A stretch of 40,368 nucleotides of DNA, taken from the NCBI GenBank assembly GCA_028866275.1, contig JAGWIK010000017.1:1-40368 (forward strand). Reading direction: 5' to 3'. Of this stretch, positions 12,830-21,960 are shown piece after piece. The position numbers and the translations under genes were made by a program. Each line of letters begins with the position of its first letter. The first letter of the stretch is position 1. The DNA comes from Alphaproteobacteria bacterium. GTDB lineage: Bacteria; Pseudomonadota; Alphaproteobacteria; UBA9219. The notes under the pieces were generated by a model. It did no database searches, was not told the DNA's origin, and worked only from the letters and a program-made list of their open reading frames with translations.

Positions 12830-13800
12830 CGGACGGCACACAGCGCATTGCGCCCGCGGAAATAGAACGGGTTAAGACCGGCGTTGATCTGGCCGCCATT
12901 GTCGGTGCCAAGATCAAATTGCAACGTCGGGGAAGCGAATGGGTCGGGTTGTGTCCATTTCACAGCGAGGGAACCCCCAGTTTTTATGTGCTGCCGAAAA
13001 AACATATTTGTCATTGTTTTGGCTGTTCGACGACCGTCGATGTTTTTGAATTTCTGAAACGCACCGAGGGTCTAAGTTTTGTCGAGGCCTATGCCAAGTT
13101 AAACGGATCCGTCGTTGAAACCAAAAAGCGGTTCGTGTCGGCCAGTGCCGCCGATAATCAGGTCAAGGATGATGCCGCCGATCAACGCCGCCGTATCGAT
13201 AAAGCGCGGGCGATATGGGACGAATCCGGCCCTGCGCTGCGCACGCCTGTCGAAACTTATCTGAAATCACGAGGTATTCACGGCGTCGCTTTGCCGCCGA
13301 CGATTCGCTTTCACCCATCGCTTTATCACAAGGATACACGGCGCAATTATCCTGCCATGGTCGCGGCCGTATGGGACAATCAACGCCGCCTGGTTGGGGT
13401 GCATCGAACCTATTTAAGCCCCGACGGGCGCAGCAAGGCCGGAACCGGGGATGACAAGCTGGCGCTCGGCCTGTGCAAGGGCGCGCATATCTGGCTGGGC
13501 ATGCCGACAAACGGGCGTCTGGCGATCGCGGAAGGCATCGAGACGGCGTTGAGCGTCAAGATGGCGCGGCCAGATTTATGTTTATGGACATCGCTATGGC
13601 TGGGCAATCTCGGCGCGCCAGTTCCGGCCTCCATCACCGAAATCATTATCTGCGCCGACAATGACAGCAAGGATCCCGCCAAGGCGGCGGCTGATATCAA
13701 TATGGCCGTGGCGCAATTGTCGCGGCCGGGGCGAACCGTGCGCGTCGCATGGCCGGATAAGGGCAAGGATTTTAACGATATGGTGAAGCGCAATGGGTGA
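12826..13800 (+). CDS. Phage DNA primase (CHC2 zinc finger plus Toprim)
   Basis: A 324-aa primase that would make RNA primers for phage replication. The zinc-binding CHC2 domain is residues 15-90, with Cys43, His46, Cys64 and Cys67 (CPFH and CFGC). The Toprim domain follows, with the catalytic AEGIETALS (Glu236) and metal-binding ADND (278-280). It overlaps the CtrA-like gene by 4 bp and the helicase gene by 8 bp, making one replication unit. Confidence 0.92.
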   Translation: MTDGTQRIAPAEIERVKTGVDLAAIVGAKIKLQRRGSEWVGLCPFHSEGTPSFYVLPKKHICHCFGCSTTVDVFEFLKRTEGLSFVEAYAKLNGSVVETKKRFVSASAADNQVKDDAADQRRRIDKARAIWDESGPALRTPVETYLKSRGIHGVALPPTIRFHPSLYHKDTRRNYPAMVAAVWDNQRRLVGVHRTYLSPDGRSKAGTGDDKLALGLCKGAHIWLGMPTNGRLAIAEGIETALSVKMARPDLCLWTSLWLGNLGAPVPASITEIIICADNDSKDPAKAAADINMAVAQLSRPGRTVRVAWPDKGKDFNDMVKRNG

Positions 13801-15580
13801 GTGTTCTGATCTGCCGGACTATGAAGGCGCCGTACAAAATCCTATTGCCAAAGCGTTGGATGATGCCGAAGTCGCGCATCCGCGTCCCTTGGGTCCGGAA
13901 AATGAACAGCCATGCGATATATTGCCATTGGGGCATGCGGGTGGTCGGTATTATTTTATCAGCCGCGACGGAGAGTTGCGCGAATACAGCGCGCGGGAAT
14001 TGATACGTCTGAACATCGCCAGCCTGTTCGGCGGCAATACGTCATGGCTGTGTGACAATTTTCCGTCTTTCAGTAAAAAAGGTGAAAAGATTCATGGGGC
14101 ATTCAATGGCAATCTGTCCGCCGAATGGTTGATGCGGCAATGCCATGTGGCGGGATTGTTCGATGCGGCCACGCCCTCGCGACGGTTGGGCGTCTGGCGA
14201 TCGCGCGACGATGTCGTCGCACATTTCGGGCGCAATATCTGGTATCGCGGTCATAAGCAACCCGCAGGATGCATCGTGAATGGCGCGATTTATCCGTCTT
14301 GCAGCCCGGTCAGGGAACCCGATTTTGCCAACCCGGCCGACCGATATGAATGCGACCGGTTGCGCCAGAATTTCAACGCATGGAATTTCACGCAGGATTT
14401 CGACGCCGATTTGTTATTCGGTTTTCTGGGTGCGGCGTTATTGGGCGGTTTTCCCAAATGGCGCGTGCACGGCCTGATCAGCGGCGAACGCGGCAGCGGC
14501 AAAACCACTATCGGCGAATATGTCATGAACGCCATCGGGGCGCAGGGTACCAGCCTGAACGAATATACCGAAGCGGGCGTGCGGCAATCGTTGACCAATG
14601 AATCGCGTGTGTTGCATCTGGATGAAGGCGAAAGCGGCGGCGAAGAACAGGCCCACCGCATGGCCAAGGTGATCGGCCTGCTGCGTAAAATGTCGGACGG
14701 CGTCGGCGCGCGCATCGTGCGCGGCACATCGGGCGGCACGGCGCAGAATTCAACGGTGACCGGATGCGTATTGCTGACCGCGATCAATCCCCCGCCGCTG
14801 CAGCCACAGGACCGCAGCCGTATTTTAAGCGTGGGCATTGAAAAGGCGGGGCGCGCCACGCAGGATGACATTCGCCTGATGTGCCAATATGCCGCCGATA
14901 TTTCCCCGCGGTTGCGTGCCCGTGCCCTTATCGGGGCTAATAGGTTCGCGGATACATTCCGGCTGTATCATGCCTGTCTTCTGGCACATGGATGCGATGC
15001 GCGGCAGGCGGATCTGTTTGCCACGTTGTGCGCCGGCCGTTCGTTGCTGCTGCATGATGAAATTCCGGCGCGGGACATTGCGGAACGTTTTGTCGCCGAT
15101 TTGCGGTTCCGGTTGAGCCTGATCATGATCGACGATAGCGAAGCGGGCGATGGCCAGTCATGCCTGAACCGCTTGCTGGACGCCGAATGTGCCGCTATCC
15201 GCGATGGCATCAAACGATCTATAGGGCAATTGGTATCGGACGCCATCGGCACCTTGGATAGCCCTGAAAATGACAAGCTGGTGCCTTTGGGACTGCGCAT
15301 CCTTGATGTCAAGGGCACGCATGGCATGGAACGTGTCCTGTTCGTCGCCAATGACCATTTAGGGCTGCGCCGCATCTTTCATAACACCCCATGGGCCGAC
15401 GGCAATTGGCGGTCGTCCTTGCGGCGTTTGGCGGGGGTTATCGTGTCACCCAAACCTGTGGGCGTCGGGCGCAAGGCGCGCGGCGTGTTGATACCGGCAT
15501 CCTTGCTGCCGGCGCGCGATAACGACCGTGAGGTTGATCTTACGCCCCATCCACCTGACCCCGCGCCCGGAGGCTTTTAA
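13793..15580 (+). CDS. Replication ATPase/helicase
   Basis: A 595-aa protein with a Walker A at GERGSGKTT (231-239) and a Walker B at VLHLDEGE (273-280). The ATPase core is followed by a RIVRGTSGGTAQNS segment and a RSRILSVGIE arginine-finger-like stretch, as in phage helicases of the superfamily 3/DUF927-like kind. It probably unwinds DNA at the replication fork with the adjacent primase. The N-terminal 190 residues are unassigned. It overlaps the primase gene by 8 bp (ATG 13793). The exact helicase subfamily is not settled. Confidence 0.8.
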   Translation: MGECSDLPDYEGAVQNPIAKALDDAEVAHPRPLGPENEQPCDILPLGHAGGRYYFISRDGELREYSARELIRLNIASLFGGNTSWLCDNFPSFSKKGEKIHGAFNGNLSAEWLMRQCHVAGLFDAATPSRRLGVWRSRDDVVAHFGRNIWYRGHKQPAGCIVNGAIYPSCSPVREPDFANPADRYECDRLRQNFNAWNFTQDFDADLLFGFLGAALLGGFPKWRVHGLISGERGSGKTTIGEYVMNAIGAQGTSLNEYTEAGVRQSLTNESRVLHLDEGESGGEEQAHRMAKVIGLLRKMSDGVGARIVRGTSGGTAQNSTVTGCVLLTAINPPPLQPQDRSRILSVGIEKAGRATQDDIRLMCQYAADISPRLRARALIGANRFADTFRLYHACLLAHGCDARQADLFATLCAGRSLLLHDEIPARDIAERFVADLRFRLSLIMIDDSEAGDGQSCLNRLLDAECAAIRDGIKRSIGQLVSDAIGTLDSPENDKLVPLGLRILDVKGTHGMERVLFVANDHLGLRRIFHNTPWADGNWRSSLRRLAGVIVSPKPVGVGRKARGVLIPASLLPARDNDREVDLTPHPPDPAPGGF

Positions 15581-15855
15581 TGATTTTCGGCACTTATGTG
15601 GAACGGTACGGTGGACGGAAACACCGTTCCTTTTGGTGTACCGTTCCAATTACGTCATTCATTTTGCTTTGTAATTCGACGTTGGAACGGTTGAAAAATA
15701 AAAGCCGTCCATATATGCGCGCGCGCCTGCGCATAGGCATGGACACAATTGACCGTTCTTTCTTCTCTTCTTCTTAAAAAATTCAGGAAAAAGAAAAGGG
15801 TAGGTGGAACGGTACGGTTCAAGGAACGAAAAATAGCAAATCAGGAGTGTACCCA
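15581..15855. repeat. Gap with repeated GAACGGT elements: possible operator or replication origin
   Basis: About 275 bp without a convincing gene. The core GAACGGT occurs six times in both orientations: 15599-15613 (TGGAACGGTACGGTG), 15622-15630, 15638-15648, 15683-15692, 15752-15758 and 15805-15820. The first and third copies form a perfect 11-bp inverted repeat TGGAACGGTAC/GTACCGTTCCA. The position after the replication genes and before the candidate late regulator fits an iteron origin or a regulator-binding cluster. Confidence 0.6.
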
Positions 15856-16425
15856 ATGAGTGTAACCGGTAGTGCGAAAGTGGTTTCAATTTCAGATGCG
15901 AAAAAGAAAGCCGCGTTAAAGCCAAAATATGGCCGTGGGGCCAAGCGTCGCGATCGGGCGGATGTTTACCGCCATGGCGAGTTGGCAACGGCTGAGCGCA
16001 CGCGGCAGGGCGGCGGCGTCGTGATTGAGCAAGAGCCTGAAAGCCCCAATAGCCGCGTCATGATCCGTCGCGCGCGGGCGCGGTGCGAATGCAAGCTGGA
16101 TGCGTTGCTGTTGGCCGGAAAAATAGAGCAGGATGAACACAAGGCAGGGATGCATTACCGCGCCGCATGGCTTTGCTTGGTGGAAGGGGTGAAAACGCGC
16201 GACCCGTTGGAACGGCAGGGCGCGGCGGCGTTCATGAGCGATGAAGAAAAGAAAAGAGGTGCGGAAAAAGTGTTGCATGAGGCGCACAAGGAAGCGAAGC
16301 TGACGGTCACACAAGTTATGCTTGTTACGCAGATTTGCGGCGCTGATGAAGGTGTTGGTCCAGGCGGCGTCCGGGCGCTGCGTCGGGCGCTCGATAAATT
16401 GTCGCGTTTTTGGGGATTTGCGTGA
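15856..16425 (+). CDS. Candidate late-gene regulator (Q-like position)
   Basis: A 189-aa, very basic protein. The N-terminal 60 residues are Lys/Arg-rich (KPKYGRGAKRRDRADV). The C terminus (LTVTQVMLVTQICG, then GGVRALRRALDKLSRFWGF) looks like a helix-turn-helix of the kind seen in phage antiterminators or RinA/DUF6456-like proteins. No family is certain. AGGAG lies 8 bp before the ATG at 15856. It is the last gene before a promoter-leader-terminator and the late genes, exactly where lambda carries Q. I infer a late-gene activator or antiterminator from position. Confidence 0.5.
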   Translation: MSVTGSAKVVSISDAKKKAALKPKYGRGAKRRDRADVYRHGELATAERTRQGGGVVIEQEPESPNSRVMIRRARARCECKLDALLLAGKIEQDEHKAGMHYRAAWLCLVEGVKTRDPLERQGAAAFMSDEEKKRGAEKVLHEAHKEAKLTVTQVMLVTQICGADEGVGPGGVRALRRALDKLSRFWGFA

Positions 16426-16449
16426 TCAAAAATTTTTATAAAATCACCC

Positions 16450-16479
16450 TTGACTTTGACCAGTTTTCACGGCACAAAT
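16450..16479 (+). promoter_or_regulatory. Candidate late promoter (pR'-like)
   Basis: TTGACT (16450-16455) is followed 18 bp later by ACAAAT (16474-16479), a weak -10. Transcription would give a leader of about 50-60 nt that reaches the terminator at 16509-16542. The -10 match is poor, as often in activator-dependent promoters. Confidence 0.35.
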
Positions 16480-16508
16480 AGGCATGCTCGACAGGTGCGA
16501 GTGAAGAC

Positions 16509-16542
16509 AAAAGCCCCGACGGATATTTCCGCGGGGCTTTTT
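16509..16542 (+). terminator. Strong intrinsic terminator (tR'-like)
   Basis: AAAAGCCCCG (16509-16518) pairs with CGGGGCTTTT (16532-16541); inside it CGGA/TCCG extends the stem around a 4-nt loop with one bulged A. A T run follows. It ends the early operon or the short leader before the late genes. A smaller CTCG/CGAG hairpin lies just upstream (16487-16501). Confidence 0.85.
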
Positions 16543-16565
16543 GTTTGATGTTTTCGCGAGGGCAT

Positions 16566-17213
16566 ATGGGCGCATCCATTGATATTTCGGTGCGATCGAA
16601 CATCAAAGAATTTCAAAAATCACTCGACAATTTTGCCTATAAGCAACTGCCTTTTGCCACCGCACGCGCATTGACGGCGTTGGCTAAACGTGTTCAGACA
16701 TCGGAAACTCAAGCGTTATCGACGGTTTTGAAAAAGAAACCGACACCCTTCACGCAGCGGGCTTTTGGCGTTATTCCGGCGCGCAAGACGACCCAGACGG
16801 CCGTTGTATTCGCCAAGGACATTCAGGCGAAATACCTGACGCCATCCGAATTCGGCGGCAAACAACTTGTGCATCGTGTTGCGTTGCTAAACCCGAAAGA
16901 TATTAGGCTTAATGCCTACGGCAACATCGCCAAGGGACAGCTTGCGCGCCTTAAGGGGCGTTCCGACGTGTTTATCGGCACTATTCAAGGATCGCGCGGT
17001 GCTGTTGCTGGTGTGTGGCAGCGATTGCCTCCGCAGCCACATGCAGCTGCGCATAAGGGAAGGCTCAAACTTTTAATACGCTGGGGAGAAGGGGTCGAAG
17101 TGTCCAAGCACCTTGGCTACCATGATCGCGCGCGCCTCATCATCAACGCCAATTTCAATCGTGACATGGCTGACGCAATGAACAAAGCATTGGAAACAGC
17201 GAAAGTGAAGTAA
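16566..17213 (+). CDS. Lambda gpZ-like minor tail protein (tail completion)
   Basis: A 215-aa protein resembling the GPZ prophage minor tail family: MGASIDISVRSNIKEFQKSL start, then LPFATARALTALAKRVQTSE, and a KKKPTPFTQRAFGV segment followed by the AKYLTPSEFGGK stretch. In lambda gpZ works late in tail assembly at the head-proximal end. Here the gene lies upstream of the terminase, not among tail genes. The ATG at 16566 follows GAGGG; two earlier in-frame starts lie in the terminator region and lack a site. Confidence 0.7.
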   Translation: MGASIDISVRSNIKEFQKSLDNFAYKQLPFATARALTALAKRVQTSETQALSTVLKKKPTPFTQRAFGVIPARKTTQTAVVFAKDIQAKYLTPSEFGGKQLVHRVALLNPKDIRLNAYGNIAKGQLARLKGRSDVFIGTIQGSRGAVAGVWQRLPPQPHAAAHKGRLKLLIRWGEGVEVSKHLGYHDRARLIINANFNRDMADAMNKALETAKVK

Positions 17214-17232
17214 CGCGTGGGAAGGTCATTAA

Positions 17233-17355
17233 ATGATTCGATATCAATCGCTTGGGTCCTTCCTGACACCCCATGAATCGCGGGCATTTCGCGCGCCCGA
17301 TACATTCCACCCGCTAAGTAAAAAAATCACGTTACATCAATATGTTACAAGGTGA
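17233..17355 (+). CDS. Possible 40-aa peptide before the terminase
   Basis: A short frame starting MIRYQSLGSF and ending HQYVTR, with GGAAGG 7 bp before its ATG. It ends 14 bp inside the terminase small-subunit gene. No similarity recognised. It may be a leader peptide or chance; the good ribosome binding site is the only support. Confidence 0.3.
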   Translation: MIRYQSLGSFLTPHESRAFRAPDTFHPLSKKITLHQYVTR

Positions 17356-17965
17356 TCTGGCGACAACGCAGGTGTCGCGCGCTGTGCCGACTATCGGCCC
17401 TAATTTGCTTACCAAGGTACAGTTGTGCGATCGGCTGGGATGGACTCGCCCGCGATTAGACCGGCGTCTAGAAAGCGATCCACACTTTCCTGTGGCCCGT
17501 CGCGGCGGCACTGGAAAAGGTCGAGCCTGGCAGTTCGATTTTGATGACGTTAAAGCCCATCTGGATGGCGCAAAACTGACTCCGGACGAATCCATAGATG
17601 ATGATGGCATTGACCCTAGCAATATCGCTATCGATGCCCAGCGTGACTTAAACAACACGGCCAGAGAGCCGTTTGTAGACGTAAGAGAGGAAACGGCCCG
17701 CGCCCGCCGCGACCTCGCCCAGGCCGCGCTGATGGAAGATAAGCTGCGCCAATCGCGCGGCGATCTGGTTGAGGCATCGGATCTGAAAGATGCGGTGTCC
17801 AAAATGCTGATGCATTTGGGCAAAGGGCTTGACGCATTGCCGGAACAAGTTGTTTCGCGTCTGAATTTAACCGCCGAACATGCGCTGACGATCCGTACAT
17901 TGATCAACCATCTGCGTGGGTCGATGGTCGCTGATTTACAAAGGATTTTGCAGTCTAATGACTAG
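17342..17965 (+). CDS. Terminase small subunit, Nu1-like
   Basis: A 207-aa protein. The N-terminal part (about residues 22-75, LLTKVQLCDRLGWTRPRLDR, then a QFDFDDVKAHL wing) is a winged HTH like lambda gpNu1 for recognising the phage packaging site. The middle is acidic. The C-terminal part (EETARARRDLAQAALMEDK through LINHLRGSMVADL) matches the Nu1/DUF1441-type oligomerisation region. It overlaps the large subunit by 8 bp. Confidence 0.85.
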   Translation: MLQGDLATTQVSRAVPTIGPNLLTKVQLCDRLGWTRPRLDRRLESDPHFPVARRGGTGKGRAWQFDFDDVKAHLDGAKLTPDESIDDDGIDPSNIAIDAQRDLNNTAREPFVDVREETARARRDLAQAALMEDKLRQSRGDLVEASDLKDAVSKMLMHLGKGLDALPEQVVSRLNLTAEHALTIRTLINHLRGSMVADLQRILQSND

Positions 17966-19991
17966 CGTCGCTTATGCATCTGCCGCGGCGATTATAGGCG
18001 ATGCCCTAAAAATCCTTCTGCCGCCCGTACGGCGTACGGTGCCGGAATATGCGGCAGAACACAGACTACTTCGAAGCAAAAGCGGCGGTGGACTTGAACG
18101 CTGGATCAACGATACGGCGCCGTATTTGATCGAACCATCGGAATGCTTGACGTCCGAAGACTATTTGACCGTCGCCGTCGCTGGCCCGGGCCAGTGCGGA
18201 AAAACATCGATCGGCGAAAATTGGTTTCTGCATAGCGTGGCGACCGACCCGGGCGACATGCTGTGGTATATGCAGACCGAGACAGGCGTCGAAGCCTATG
18301 TCAAGGAACGCATTAATACGATGATTTCCACGCACGATGTTTTGCGGGAAAATCTTGGTAAAAAAGCTGTCGATGACAGCCTTGGGTTCAAGAAATTTGC
18401 GTTTATGAGCGTCAGCTTCCTAAGCGCGACCGAAAATAATCTGATTAATAAAACCGCACGGCGTATCATCGCCGACGAAGTCGACGCCTATCCTGAATCG
18501 CTCGGTGACATCATGCCGATTTTGGATGTGCGCCGTCAGGTTTATGGCCGTCATTCGAAAATATTCGCGCTAAGCCATCCCGATCGCGCGACCGGACTAG
18601 ACCCAGCCCGCGATTGGAACAAGGGCGTGATGGCGATCTATGCCGACAGCGACCGCCGCATCTGGTGGTGCGCCTGTCCGCATTGTGGTGCCTATTCGTC
18701 TTTTACGCCGATCGCCGCGCGTGTTTTTACGCTAAATTATCCGCCTGATGGTACGCTGGATGAAATCGAATTGACGGCGCACCTGGTATGCCCCGTCAAT
18801 GGGTGCGTCATCGACGACCGCGAACGTATGGCGATGCAATCAACCGGAAAATGGGTTGGTGACGGGCAGGAAATCGACCAGGACGGCATTATTTCCGGCG
18901 AACGCGTACAGCGTAGGACGGCAGGCTTCTGGATCGTCGGGCTGATGTCGCCCTTTATTCTGGGCGGTATCGGTGGTCTGGCCCGCGCTTTGGTCAAGGC
19001 CCAGCGCGAACGTGATGTATCGGGCGATGACAATTCGTTGCGCACGGTTATGGTCAAGCAATTCGGCGTACCCTATGCGCCGGAACGCAATGTTGGAACA
19101 GTCGATGCCAATGAACTGGCTGACCGCGCTGAACAGGCGCTGGAACTTGGCAAAGTTCCTGCAGGCGTCCGGTTCCTGACGGCCGCAGTCGATATTCAGC
19201 AAGCGCATTTCGAATTTTTGGTGCGCGGCTGGGGCGAACGCGGCGAAAGCTGGGTCATTGACCGCGGCCGCATTCTGGCCGAACCGTCGACGGCGCCGGA
19301 TGATTGGGACAAATTACTGGTGGATGTTTTTCAAAAAACATACCAATTGGCCGACGGTTCTGGCCGCGTGATGAAAATCCGCGCAGGTGGGTATGACTCC
19401 GGCGGCGCGCCGGGCGTGACGCAACAAGCCTATGCCGCATGGAATCGCTGGCGTCAACGCGGCGCCATTCGCTTTTATGGAAAAGCCGGACCGTTCGAGG
19501 CCTGGTCGATCGTGCCATTAAAGGGCGCGAACAGACCTAACGCGCCGCGGCTGACCATCACCTATCCGGATACGGCGCGGCAATCGAACAAAATGGCTTC
19601 GCGCGGCACGGTGCCAATCGCCGCCTTTAACCCGAACGCGTTCAAGGATGATCTAGCCGGCCAGTTGATGCGCGCAGAATCGGGTCCGCTTTGTGTGCAT
19701 TTTCCTGCGGCGCTGCGGTCAAAGGAAAAACCGCATATCTGGTTCGAACAGCTGGTTGCCGAACGTCAAGGCAAAAACGGGACATGGGAAAAAATATCGC
19801 CCAATGCCCGTAATGAAGCACTCGATCTAATGGTGATGAATGACGTCATCGCCCGGCTGCATGGGCTGGCGCGCATCAATTGGGATGCGCCGCCGCCCTG
19901 GGCCGCGCCGTGGGATAAGAATTCGGCAGTGTCGAATTTATCTGCTGCCTCATTGATGCCGAAGACATCCATCGCCAGCCGTCTGGCATAA
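17958..19991 (+). CDS. Terminase large subunit, GpA family
   Basis: A 677-aa packaging motor and nuclease of the lambda gpA family. The ATPase Walker A-like motif is AGPGQCGKTS (75-84) and the Walker B is RIIADEVDAYPE. A Cys-rich zinc ribbon (CACPHCG, then CPVNGC) follows in the middle, and the nuclease part includes AAVDIQQAHFEF and GGYDSGG. The ATG at 17958 is chosen because the longer form from 17916 would overlap the small subunit too far. Length is as expected. Confidence 0.93.
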   Translation: MTSVAYASAAAIIGDALKILLPPVRRTVPEYAAEHRLLRSKSGGGLERWINDTAPYLIEPSECLTSEDYLTVAVAGPGQCGKTSIGENWFLHSVATDPGDMLWYMQTETGVEAYVKERINTMISTHDVLRENLGKKAVDDSLGFKKFAFMSVSFLSATENNLINKTARRIIADEVDAYPESLGDIMPILDVRRQVYGRHSKIFALSHPDRATGLDPARDWNKGVMAIYADSDRRIWWCACPHCGAYSSFTPIAARVFTLNYPPDGTLDEIELTAHLVCPVNGCVIDDRERMAMQSTGKWVGDGQEIDQDGIISGERVQRRTAGFWIVGLMSPFILGGIGGLARALVKAQRERDVSGDDNSLRTVMVKQFGVPYAPERNVGTVDANELADRAEQALELGKVPAGVRFLTAAVDIQQAHFEFLVRGWGERGESWVIDRGRILAEPSTAPDDWDKLLVDVFQKTYQLADGSGRVMKIRAGGYDSGGAPGVTQQAYAAWNRWRQRGAIRFYGKAGPFEAWSIVPLKGANRPNAPRLTITYPDTARQSNKMASRGTVPIAAFNPNAFKDDLAGQLMRAESGPLCVHFPAALRSKEKPHIWFEQLVAERQGKNGTWEKISPNARNEALDLMVMNDVIARLHGLARINWDAPPPWAAPWDKNSAVSNLSAASLMPKTSIASRLA

Positions 19992-20001
19992 AGGAATTTC
20001 C

Positions 20002-20268
20002 ATGGCCTATAACCCGCAAACCAGCATTCTGGCCGGTCGCGACACGGCCACGCTGCAGGCGGATTTGGCCACGGCCCAGCAGGCCTATATCGACCTGACA
20101 ACCGGCAAAAAGGGCGAAAATTACAGCTATACGCAAGGCGACGGTTCAAAAGCCGTGACCTATACGCGTGCTAATCTGGCCCAACTGGTCGCGTTAATTC
20201 GCCAACTGCAGGCGCAACTTGGCATCGTGTCGCGGGGCCGCCGACCTATTCGCTTCATGTTTCGTTGA
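20002..20268 (+). CDS. Head-tail joining protein, gpW-like
   Basis: An 88-aa protein with the gpW layout: a helix (ATLQADLATAQQAYIDLTTG), a short beta hairpin (NYSYTQGDGSKAVTYTRANL) and a second helix ending in a Lys/Arg tail. In lambda gpW sits on the portal and stabilises packaged DNA. It directly follows the terminase and precedes the portal gene, as in lambda. Confidence 0.88.
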   Translation: MAYNPQTSILAGRDTATLQADLATAQQAYIDLTTGKKGENYSYTQGDGSKAVTYTRANLAQLVALIRQLQAQLGIVSRGRRPIRFMFR

Positions 20269-20270
20269 TC

Positions 20271-21914
20271 ATGGAAAACCCGGTCAAATTTCTCGGCCCG
20301 GACGGCGCTCCTATGCAGCGACGGCCATCGCGTGCCTCCATGCTGGCCGGCGGTCGGGAGGGCTGGGGTGGTGTTCCTTATGACGCCGCGGATAATTACG
20401 GCGAACACATGGCCGCGTGGCAATCGCTGCTATGGTCGCCGGATACAGAACTTAACCCCTATCGTGACCGCATCGTTTCGCGTGTCCGCGATATGGTGCG
20501 CAACGATGGATGGGCGTCGGGCGCAGTCACGCGGATTCTTGATAATGTCGTTGGCGCGAATTTCCGTCCTATTTCAAAACCTGATTACCGCACCCTGGCG
20601 CATGTGTCTGGCAATCCGGCATTCGACGCCGAATGGGCGAATGAATATAAAAATGCGGTCGAAGCGAATTGGCGAATCTGGGCCAACGATCCGGGTCGTT
20701 ATTGCGACACCGCGCGCGCGCTTAACGTGGCGCAGATCATGCGTCTTGGCTTTCGCCACGAACTGATCGAAGGCGACGCCCTCGCGCGCGTGGCATGGAT
20801 GCCCGAACGTGTCGGCAAGGGGCGCGCACGTTATGCAACCGCGATCGAAGTTATCGACCCCGACCGCCTGTCGAATCCTCAACTGCGATTTGATCAACAA
20901 ACGATGCGCGGCGGCGTTCAGGTTGATGAAAACGGTGCGGCCGTCGGTTATTGGATCCGTGAAGCCCATCAAGGCGACTGGTTCAATGCGGCGAAAAGCG
21001 TGACATGGGAATTCGAACCGCGTGAAACGGAATGGGGCCGTCCGGTCATCATTCATCACTTTGAACATGAACGCGCGGCGCAACATCGCGGCGGCGCCGG
21101 AATTCTGACGCCGGTACTGCAACGGCTTAAAATGCTGATCAAATATGACGGTACAGAACTGGACGCCGCCATTATCAACGCCATCTTCGCGGCCTATATC
21201 GAAAGCCCTTACGACCCGCAGATGGTGCAAGATGCCTTGGGGGATTCGGATTCTGTCGGCGCCTATCAGAATATGCGACAGGATTTTCATCATGAACGGC
21301 GTATTACGCTGGGTGGATCGCGTGTTTTAAATCTTTTCCCTGGTGAAAAGATGAACGCGGTTTCGGCCACGCGGCCGGCCAATAATTTCCGTGATTTCGA
21401 AGGCGCGATGTTGCGCAATGTCGCGTCCGGCATCGGTATATCGGCACAGCAATTGTCGAATGACTGGTCTGATGTCAACTATTCGTCGGCGCGCGCCGCG
21501 CTGCTGGAATCGTGGAAGACCATGACGCGCCGCCGCGACAATTTCGCGCACGGTTTTGCCGACCCGATCTTTTGCGCATGGCTCGAAGAATCGATGGATG
21601 TCGACAATCTTCCGCTGCCCGCCGGCGCGCCGGATTACGCCGATTTTCGGGGTGCCTATGCGCGCTGTCGCTGGATGGGGCCGGGCAGGGGATGGATCGA
21701 TCCGGTCGATGAAAAAGCTGGCGCCATCCTTGGCATCGATGCCGCGCTATCGACGCTGGAAGCCGAATGTGCCGAACAAGGTCTGGAAGTCGAGGAAGTT
21801 CTCGACCAGCGCGCGCGCGAACTGAAAATGTTCGCCGATCGCGGCATTCCGTTGCCGTCTTGGGCGAATGCGGAAAAAGCGATGGATGCCGCGCGTAAAC
21901 CGGATGCGGAATAA
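20271..21914 (+). CDS. Phage portal protein, lambda gpB family
   Basis: A 547-aa portal that forms the ring through which DNA is packaged. The typical start region (NPYRDRIVSRVRDMVRNDGW, then ASGAVTRILDNVVGANFRP) and the GISAQQLSNDWSDVNYSSAR motif of lambda-type portals are present. The first ATG is 20271; an upstream in-frame TTG at 20265 is unlikely. No frameshift or gap is seen. Confidence 0.92.
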   Translation: MENPVKFLGPDGAPMQRRPSRASMLAGGREGWGGVPYDAADNYGEHMAAWQSLLWSPDTELNPYRDRIVSRVRDMVRNDGWASGAVTRILDNVVGANFRPISKPDYRTLAHVSGNPAFDAEWANEYKNAVEANWRIWANDPGRYCDTARALNVAQIMRLGFRHELIEGDALARVAWMPERVGKGRARYATAIEVIDPDRLSNPQLRFDQQTMRGGVQVDENGAAVGYWIREAHQGDWFNAAKSVTWEFEPRETEWGRPVIIHHFEHERAAQHRGGAGILTPVLQRLKMLIKYDGTELDAAIINAIFAAYIESPYDPQMVQDALGDSDSVGAYQNMRQDFHHERRITLGGSRVLNLFPGEKMNAVSATRPANNFRDFEGAMLRNVASGIGISAQQLSNDWSDVNYSSARAALLESWKTMTRRRDNFAHGFADPIFCAWLEESMDVDNLPLPAGAPDYADFRGAYARCRWMGPGRGWIDPVDEKAGAILGIDAALSTLEAECAEQGLEVEEVLDQRARELKMFADRGIPLPSWANAEKAMDAARKPDAE

Positions 21915-21960
21915 TCAATACTTAACCATCCATGCGTTTCGCCTAAACAGGTAGGTTCTC

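Noticed and set aside
13163-15055. Several antisense frames within the primase and helicase
   Set aside because: They are low-complexity shadows of well-supported plus-strand genes without ribosome binding sites.
15580-15777. 65-codon frame on the plus strand after the helicase
   Set aside because: It overlaps the helicase stop, has no ribosome binding site, and its codons are mostly the GAACGGT elements; the region is better read as regulatory.
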